Source of the DNA: Chloroflexota bacterium
GTDB lineage: Bacteria; Chloroflexota; Limnocylindria; Limnocylindrales; CSP1-4
DNA: 9,527 bases
Direction of reading: 5' to 3'
Assembly: GCA_021785115.1 (NCBI GenBank)
Contig: JAJYGO010000276.1
Location: forward strand, 1 to 9,527
The notes below the pieces were generated by a model. The model was not told the DNA's origin and ran no database searches. It saw nothing but the letters and a program-made list of their open reading frames with translations. The number at the start of each line of letters is the position of its first letter. Position 1 is the first letter of the stretch. Of this stretch, positions 4,858 to 9,527 are shown in pieces. The position numbers were made by a program, and so were the translations under genes.

Positions 4858-5559
4858 CTAGTTCAGCGCGTCGACAGTCACCGCGGTGATCGTCACCACG
4901 GCGCTGGCGCTCATCGAGTTGTCGGTTGCCGACGAGCAGTCGAGCTCGACCGAGCCGGCGCTGGACAGCGCCAGCGGCACCGAGAACGCCACGGCTGCCG
5001 CGGCATACGGCGCGAGCACCGTGCTGATCTTCGCCTCCTGCAGGGTCGACCCCCCGGACGAGAGCACGCAGTCATGGCCGGTGCTGGTGTTGGCGTCCTG
5101 GACTGTCCCCGTCGCCCAGACGAGGTAGGTGCCGGCGGGCAGCGACAGCGAGGCCACCTTCACGGGCGCAGTCCCGTAGGCCACGAGCCCGCCGGTCGCC
5201 GAGTAGGCGTGACTCGTCCCGGAGGGCCCCGCCGGCCCCTGGGGACCCTGCGGCCCCTGGGGACCCTGCGGGCCTGCCGGCCCCTGCGGGCCAGTCGGTC
5301 CAGCCGGCCCCTGAGGGCCCTGCGGGCCGGTCGGCCCCTGGACGTTCCAGTTGAGCGAGGTCTGCTTCGAGGAGCACGTGGTGACGCTGTCGTCGATGAC
5401 GTACAGCGCCCCGCCGCTCCTCGTGTAGCAGGCATGGATCACGCCGCTGCTATCGGGAATGGTGGCGTAGGCCACGCCGACGCTGGCGAGGAGGCTTGTG
5501 GCGACCAGCAGGGCGACAACTGGCCGTCGTACGCGCGGAACGAGACGAGAGGTTCCCAT
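4858..5559 (-). CDS. secreted collagen-like Gly-X-Y repeat protein
   Basis: The 233-residue product begins with a Sec signal peptide (basic residues 5-12, hydrophobic 13-30, likely cleavage after AYA at 32). A head module follows: [12 protein letters not shown] with C44, then [11 protein letters not shown] with C62, then SLNWN. This head commonly precedes Gly-X-Y tracts in Chloroflexota and Actinobacteria, and C44-C62 could pair. Residues 75-113 are 13 uninterrupted GPX triplets (X = Q, A, T or S). The C-terminal part (about 117-233) is predicted to be beta-rich, with [12 protein letters not shown] and ITAVTV, like the trimeric C1q/TNF-type heads of bacterial collagen-like proteins. It probably forms an extracellular trimer; partners are unknown. 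I chose ATG 5559 because GGAGGG (5571 to 5566) sits 6 nt upstream. GTG 5598 in frame lacks such a site and would place residues inside a leader hairpin. Confidence 0.88.
   Translation of the reverse strand: MGTSRLVPRVRRPVVALLVATSLLASVGVAYATIPDSSGVIHACYTRSGGALYVIDDSVTTCSSKQTSLNWNVQGPTGPQGPQGPAGPTGPQGPAGPQGPQGPQGPQGPAGPSGTSHAYSATGGLVAYGTAPVKVASLSLPAGTYLVWATGTVQDANTSTGHDCVLSSGGSTLQEAKISTVLAPYAAAAVAFSVPLALSSAGSVELDCSSATDNSMSASAVVTITAVTVDALN
5221..5337 (-). repeat. GPX-coding repeat tract
   Basis: This is the DNA behind the 13 GPX triplets of the collagen-like protein. It has a 9-bp unit, and higher-order 18-bp copies (CCCCTGGGGACCCTGCGG on the plus strand, from 5237 and 5255) show recent unit duplication. 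Such tracts change length by slippage, so copy number may vary between strains. Confidence 0.85.
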
Positions 5560-5585
5560 TGCGAACCCTCCGCTGGACCTTTTGC

Positions 5586-5638
5586 GGGGAGGTGTCACTC
5601 CCCATGGGCTCCGAGACCGCAGGCGCGGACTCGGAGCC
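5586..5638 (-). promoter_or_regulatory. two tandem hairpins in the collagen-like gene leader
   Basis: In the minus-strand RNA the first hairpin (5638 to 5607) pairs GGCTCCGAG with CTCGGAGCC. It then continues past a single T-T mismatch with CCGC/GCGG around the tetraloop GCCT. The second (5603 to 5586) is GGGGAG/CTCCCC with a 6-nt loop, starting three bases later. It ends 14 nt before the ribosome binding site. The pairings are read directly. An attenuator, a protein-binding leader or an mRNA-stabilising element is inferred; I recognise no known riboswitch consensus. Confidence 0.5.
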
Positions 5639-5723
5639 GAGAAGGTCAGACTCGCGATTGGCTCGGACGGCTCAGGTGACCGGGACGCGGGCCACGCAGA
5701 GCCTTCTCCCGCTCGGCGCGGGG

Positions 5724-5752
5724 ACTATCGGTGGCCGGCAACGGCTTGTCTA
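5724..5752 (-). promoter_or_regulatory. promoter of the collagen-like gene
   Basis: On the minus strand TAGACA (5752 to 5747, five of six -35 matches) and GATAGT (5729 to 5724, four of six -10 matches) are separated by exactly 17 bp. Transcription would begin near 5717, giving an untranslated leader of about 157 nt that contains the tandem hairpins. Confidence 0.5.
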
Positions 5753-5864
5753 GGTAGGCATCTGACGCATTGGTGCCCGGCGGCAACGACGCCCCTTTCG
5801 ACGGTCATCGCCATGAGCGCCCCGGTCGGGACGGCCGCCGGGGCCGCGAGCGCCAGACGGGTCC

Positions 5865-5887
5865 CCCGCGGCTGCCTCAGCCGCGGG
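5865..5887 (-). terminator. terminator-like hairpin after the cyclase gene
   Basis: CCCGCGGCTG (5865-5874) and CAGCCGCGGG (5878-5887) form a perfect 10-bp stem with a 3-nt loop. On the minus strand it begins 11 nt after the cyclase stop. The strength and position fit transcription termination, although no T-run follows. It also insulates the cyclase from the collagen-like gene downstream. Confidence 0.6.
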
Positions 5888-5898
5888 TTCGCGGCGCG

Positions 5899-8800
5899 TC
5901 AGCCCCTGAAGCGCTCCAGCAGCGCGTCGATCTCGGCGATGCGGGCGTTCGCGCCGAGGCCCTCCCACGCCGCCCGCGCCTCGAGGAGGTGCGCGATGCC
6001 CGCATCGCCCTCGCCGGCCGCCAACTCGCACCGGCCAAGATCTGTGGTCGCCTCGATGGACCGAACCACCCAGTCGTGCGCGCCGAACGTGTCGGCGGCC
6101 TGGCGGAGGAGCGGCAGCGCCTCGGCGGGCCGGCCGTCCGCCTCGAGCAGGAGCGCCCGTGCCCAGATCCCGTTGGTGCGGTACAGCGTCTCGTCCCCGT
6201 CTGAGGCGGCCGCGGCGAGCTCCGCGCGGCGACGGTCCCCGAGGGCGAGGGCCAGCTTGACGAGGGCCGGGCCGTCGTCGTTGCCGGGCTCGTCCCCGCC
6301 CGGCCCGGCCAGGGCGTCCTCGAGCAGCCTCCTCGCCGCCACGCGGTCGCCCGAGCCGACGTGCGCCAGCCCGAGCACGCCGGCGAAGTCGGCGAGGGGC
6401 CTCGTGTCGTCGCGTGCCGCGGCCTCGGCGCGGTCAAGATCGGCCTCGTGGACCTCCGCGCCACGGGCGAGCGTGACGCGCAGCACGGCGATCTCAAGTT
6501 CGGCGATGTCCCCGCTCCCGCGCGGGCGCCACCTGACCAGCAGCTGCTCCGCCTCGCGGACGGCGTCGTCCCAGAGTCCGAGCTCATACAGATTGTCCGG
6601 GTCCTCCCAGGCCGGGAGGGCCCCGTTCGGAACCAGGCCGAGGTCCCGCACGGCGCGATGCTGCTCGCGGAGCGCGTCTCGGCCACGCCTGGGGCCGGCT
6701 TGCCTGCTCAGCAACAGCCGACGGTTGATCAGGGCCGTCGCGGCCTCGCGCCGGTCGCCCTCCCCGAGGGCGAGCTCCACGGCCTCGCGCAGCATCGACT
6801 CGGCGCGTTCGGGATCCCTCCCCCCGATGCAGAAGGCCTTGGTGGTGACCGCGCGCGCGGGAGGCGCCACGCCCGCGGCCTCGGCCACGTCGATGGCCTG
6901 GTCGGCGAGGGCCTCCGCAGCCGTCGAGAGGCCCATGTACAAGGCACTGCCGGAACGGCGGGCGATCAGGAGCGCGAGGGCGCGGCTGGGGCGGCCGCCG
7001 AGCAGCCCCTCGGCCTCGTCGAGGACGGCGGCCGAGCGCTCGGCCTGCCCGGTCCGATGGAGCGCGAGGGCGAGCTGGGACGCGACCAGCGCGGTGTCCT
7101 CGTGGCGCCCGGCGTCGCGGAGCAGGCCGAAGGCCGCCTCCAGGTCGGGGAGCGCGGCGGGGAAGTCATCGGCTGTCGCCCGCGCCCGGCCCCGGATCTC
7201 CAGCGCGTCGGTGCGCCTCGGGTCGCCGTCGGGGAGGAGCCCCAGCGCTCGCTCGACGGCGGGCAGGGCGCGGTTCGGCGCCGTGGCGAGGGCGTGGCGG
7301 GCCGCCTCCAGCGACGCACCGGCGAGGTCCGAGCGGATCGACGCGACGCGGGCCTCGGGCTCGCCCGACCGCAGTGCGAGCTCCAGCGCTCGCTCGAGGT
7401 GGTCGGCCTCGATCTCGGCCACGCGCCCCTTCGAGCCGCCGGGCCGCTCCCGGAGCCAGGCGGCGACCGCGACGTGCCGCTCGAGGCGACGCGCTCGCGG
7501 CAGCCTCGCGTAGGCGGCGTCGCGGAGCAGCGCGTGCCAGAAGGCGTACTCGAGCTCGCCCTCGAGCGAGGAGGGGCGGGACGGCCGGGCGAGCTCGTGG
7601 CGGGCCACGTCGGCGAGGGCGGCGCCGAGGGCGTTCGGCTCGTGGCCGCCCGCCGCCGCGACGGCCCCGGACCAGAAGACCTTGCCCACCACCGACGCGT
7701 CGAGCAGCGCGGGTCGCGAGGCGGCGGGGAGCGCGTCGATGCGCGAGGCGAGGAGGGCGGCGAGGGTCGGGGGGACGTCGCCGGCCGTCATCGCCCCGTC
7801 GCGCTCGCGGTGCAGGGCGGCGAGCTGCTCGGCGAACAGCGGGGAGCCCGACGCGCGCTCGACGACCGCGTCGAGGAGCTGCCCGCTCGCGCCCGGCATC
7901 GACGCCTCGGCCATGGCGCGCACGTCGCCGTCGCCGAGGGCGCCGAGCCGGACCGAGGCCGGGGTCGGGCCGGCCGGGTCGAGCCACCCGGGGTGGCGCT
8001 CGACGACCTCGGGTCGGGCGGTGGCGAGCACGAGGAGCGGGATGGGGGCCGCGCGCGAGGCGAGGTGCGCCAGGAAGTCGACCATCCCCGAGCTCGCCCA
8101 GTGGAGGTCCTCCACGACGAGCACGGCTGGCCCTCGGGCGGCGATGCCCTCCAGCAGACGCGACCACGCCGCGTACGCCTCCTGCGGTTCTGGCGGCGCG
8201 AGGTCCACCAGCAGGCCGACCAGTGGCCCGACGCGGTCGCGGATCCAGCCGGCGCTGCTGAGCCCGAGGCCGGCGATGGCGCCCTCCAGCTTGGAGCGGA
8301 CCTCCGCCTGCGGGTCCGTCTCGAGGATCCGCGCCCACTGGCCGATCGCCTCGCCGAGCGGCCAGAAGCCCGCGCCGTCGCCGTAGGGGAGGCACCGCCC
8401 GACGAGCCAGGTCACCGGCCGCGGCCCCGCGTCGACGCGCCGCGCGAACTCGCGCACGAGTCGCGACTTCCCCAGGCCCGGCTCGGCGACCACGGTCATC
8501 ACCTCGAGGCGGCGGCCGGCGGCCCGCTCGAACGCTCCCTCGAGCGCCTCGAGCTCCACCGCACGTCCGACCAGCGCGGTCGACTCCTCCGCCACGTCTC
8601 GGAGCGAGCGGGCGACCGGCGCGACCGCGGTCCAGCGCCGCACCGGCTCAGCCTTGCCCTTGGCCGCCAGCGGCTCCTCGTCACGCCACCGGAACCGGCG
8701 CTCGACCAGGCGGAATGTCGCCTCGCCGACCGACACTGCCCCCGGCTCGGCAGCGGCCTGGAGGCGCGCGGCGGTGTTGACGGCGTCGCCGGTCAGCGCG

Positions 8801-9243
8801 TCATCGTGGCGGCCCTCGCCCGCGGCGGCGAACAGGACCTCGCCCGTGTTGACCCCGATCCGTACGCGCAGGCCGAGGCCCAGCGCCTCCACGCCCTCGG
8901 CTGTGCGCAGCCCCGCCCGGACGGCGCGCTCGGGGTCGTCCTCGTGGGCCTCGGGCGCGCCGAACACCGCGAGCACGCCATCGCCCAGGAAGCGCTCGAC
9001 GGTGCCCCCGTGGCGCGCCACCTCTCGGCGGACCACCTCGTAGTAGGGGCGGAGGAAGCGGCGGACATCCTCGGGGTCCGCCCCGTCCGAGCGGGCCGTG
9101 AACCCGGCGAGGTCCGCGAACAGGACCGTGACCGTCCGGCGCTCCTCGGGCAGGGCGGCGCCGGGGTCGATGCGCCCGCCGCAGCCGTTGCAGAACCGCG
9201 CGGCCACCGGGTTCTCGGTGCCGCAGTGCGGACAGGCCACCAC
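5899..9243 (-). CDS. zinc-ribbon, class III cyclase, AAA ATPase, TPR protein
   Basis: The 1114-residue product is a large signalling protein. Residues 4-21 form a zinc ribbon (C4, C7, C18, C21). Residues 35-205 form a class III adenylate/guanylate cyclase domain. Its metal aspartates are D44 (LFADLAGFT) and D88 (FLGDGVLAVFG), and its transition-state residues are N156 and R160 (GDAVNTAAR). The base-recognition lysine usually seen before GD is Arg (R84). An AAA/STAND-type ATPase follows, with Walker A AEPGLGKS (K259, first Gly replaced by Ala) and Walker B VLVVED (E378, D379). Residues about 640-1110 are Ala/Leu/Arg-rich helical repeats of the TPR type. It should make cAMP (or cGMP) in the cytosol under control of nucleotide and ligand binding by the C-terminal part; the signal is unknown. 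The GTG at 9243 (another GTG follows directly) has GGGAGGGG 11 nt upstream, a rather long spacing. It appears monocistronic. Confidence 0.92.
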   Translation of the reverse strand: MVACPHCGTENPVAARFCNGCGGRIDPGAALPEERRTVTVLFADLAGFTARSDGADPEDVRRFLRPYYEVVRREVARHGGTVERFLGDGVLAVFGAPEAHEDDPERAVRAGLRTAEGVEALGLGLRVRIGVNTGEVLFAAAGEGRHDDALTGDAVNTAARLQAAAEPGAVSVGEATFRLVERRFRWRDEEPLAAKGKAEPVRRWTAVAPVARSLRDVAEESTALVGRAVELEALEGAFERAAGRRLEVMTVVAEPGLGKSRLVREFARRVDAGPRPVTWLVGRCLPYGDGAGFWPLGEAIGQWARILETDPQAEVRSKLEGAIAGLGLSSAGWIRDRVGPLVGLLVDLAPPEPQEAYAAWSRLLEGIAARGPAVLVVEDLHWASSGMVDFLAHLASRAAPIPLLVLATARPEVVERHPGWLDPAGPTPASVRLGALGDGDVRAMAEASMPGASGQLLDAVVERASGSPLFAEQLAALHRERDGAMTAGDVPPTLAALLASRIDALPAASRPALLDASVVGKVFWSGAVAAAGGHEPNALGAALADVARHELARPSRPSSLEGELEYAFWHALLRDAAYARLPRARRLERHVAVAAWLRERPGGSKGRVAEIEADHLERALELALRSGEPEARVASIRSDLAGASLEAARHALATAPNRALPAVERALGLLPDGDPRRTDALEIRGRARATADDFPAALPDLEAAFGLLRDAGRHEDTALVASQLALALHRTGQAERSAAVLDEAEGLLGGRPSRALALLIARRSGSALYMGLSTAAEALADQAIDVAEAAGVAPPARAVTTKAFCIGGRDPERAESMLREAVELALGEGDRREAATALINRRLLLSRQAGPRRGRDALREQHRAVRDLGLVPNGALPAWEDPDNLYELGLWDDAVREAEQLLVRWRPRGSGDIAELEIAVLRVTLARGAEVHEADLDRAEAAARDDTRPLADFAGVLGLAHVGSGDRVAARRLLEDALAGPGGDEPGNDDGPALVKLALALGDRRRAELAAAASDGDETLYRTNGIWARALLLEADGRPAEALPLLRQAADTFGAHDWVVRSIEATTDLGRCELAAGEGDAGIAHLLEARAAWEGLGANARIAEIDALLERFRG

Positions 9244-9363
9244 AGGACGCGCTTCCCCTCCCGGCAGGCCGGCGGCTCAGGGCTCAGCCCGCGCGGGGAG
9301 CGTACTCGATGCTGGCCAGCGGCGGCGTTTCAGGTCGTCGTCGCGAGCCGTGCCGAGAACCAC

Positions 9364-9390
9364 GAAACCCGCCCTCATCGAGCGGGTTTC
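9364..9390 (-). terminator. terminator of the tRNA-Thr gene
   Basis: GAAACCCGC (9364-9372) and GCGGGTTTC (9382-9390) form a perfect 9-bp stem with a 9-nt loop. On the minus strand it starts 13 nt after the CCA end of the tRNA. The stem ends in TTTC followed by GTGGTTC, a modest U-rich tail. It separates the tRNA from the cyclase gene. Confidence 0.65.
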
Positions 9391-9403
9391 ACGTTCAGAT
9401 CGC

Positions 9404-9478
9404 TGGAGCCGACACTCGGATTTGAACCGAGGACCTGCTGTTTACGAAACAGCTGCTCTACCGCTGAGCTATGTCGGC
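9404..9478 (-). tRNA. tRNA-Thr, anticodon CGT
   Basis: The 75-nt minus-strand sequence folds fully as a tRNA. The acceptor GCCGACA pairs with TGTCGGC, and the D arm is GCTC/GAGC. The anticodon arm is GCTGT/ACAGC with loop TTCGTAA, so the anticodon is CGT, reading ACG. The T arm is CTCGG/CCGAG with loop TTCAAAT. The discriminator is T and the CCA end is encoded. All stems are perfect, so it should be functional. Confidence 0.97.
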
Positions 9479-9487
9479 GCGGGTGGC

Positions 9488-9517
9488 ATTCTAGCAGGCT
9501 GACCTACGCTCGGCGAA
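9488..9517 (-). promoter_or_regulatory. promoter of the tRNA-Thr gene
   Basis: TAGAAT on the minus strand (9493 to 9488) matches the -10 consensus at five of six positions and ends 9 nt before the first tRNA base. A weak -35, TTCGCC (9517 to 9512), lies 18 bp upstream. The transcript would start within a few bases of the mature 5' end. Confidence 0.55.
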
Positions 9518-9527
9518 CGGCTGTCCC

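Noticed and set aside
5560..5720. A known riboswitch (c-di-GMP, ydaO, TPP or cobalamin class) in the collagen-like gene leader.
   Set aside because: I compared the leader by eye with the conserved cores I remember and none fits; only unassigned hairpins remain.
5498..7513. A 671-codon plus-strand open frame opposite the cyclase gene.
   Set aside because: Ser/Ala/Arg-rich antisense shadow of a well-supported gene, without domain signatures.
9271..9290. GGCTCAG tandem (9274-9287) and the 11-bp dyad GGGCTCAGCCC upstream of the cyclase gene.
   Set aside because: Short G/C-rich repeats that could arise by chance, and no convincing promoter is nearby to make them an operator.

Overview
The window is about 9.5 kb of very GC-rich bacterial DNA with third-codon-position G/C bias, GTG and TTG starts beside ATG, and TANNNT-type -10 boxes. 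The gene set (zinc-ribbon/cyclase/AAA/TPR giant protein, Gly-X-Y protein with an '[12 protein letters not shown]' head, Arr-type ADP-ribosyltransferase, lipoprotein esterase) fits a soil or freshwater Chloroflexota (for example the Limnocylindria group) or an actinobacterium. Taxonomy is inference; no rRNA or ribosomal protein gene is present to settle it. It reads as an ordinary chromosomal stretch: no transposase, integrase, CRISPR array or phage gene is visible.

Left part, plus strand. Positions 1-178 hold nothing I can call. A good sigma70-type promoter (181-209) is overlapped and followed by two identical 19-bp repeats centred on GACCGGTC. It drives an 80-residue protein with a CxC motif (281-523). 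A 240-bp gap carries a 20-bp tandem repeat and a possible leaderless 19-codon ORF whose stop overlaps the start of a degenerate, cysteine-containing receiver-like protein (764-1162). Next is a lipoprotein esterase of the antigen 85/esterase D fold (1423-2559).

Middle part. A roughly 300-bp gap with a possible S4-domain remnant separates the esterase from a convergent Gfo/Idh/MocA oxidoreductase (2858-3883, minus). Divergent from that is a rifampin ADP-ribosyltransferase of the Arr family (4141-4539, plus), followed by a perfect 30-bp palindrome. A secreted collagen-like protein (4858-5559, minus) converges on it and is preceded by a promoter and a long leader with two tandem hairpins.

Right part, minus strand. 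A 1114-residue zinc-ribbon/class III nucleotide cyclase/AAA ATPase/TPR signalling protein (5899-9243) has a terminator-like hairpin just after its stop. Upstream is tRNA-Thr(CGT) (9404-9478) with its own promoter and terminator.

The genes do not form one pathway. Most are single transcription units, and adjacent pairs are convergent or divergent. Recurrent themes are cell-surface or secreted products (esterase lipoprotein, collagen-like protein) and sensing or signalling proteins (receiver-like protein, cyclase). I see no evidence for a multi-gene novel system. The least explained elements are the twin-repeat promoter with its small CxC protein, the cysteine-repeat receiver protein with its leaderless upstream ORF, and the structured leader of the collagen-like gene.
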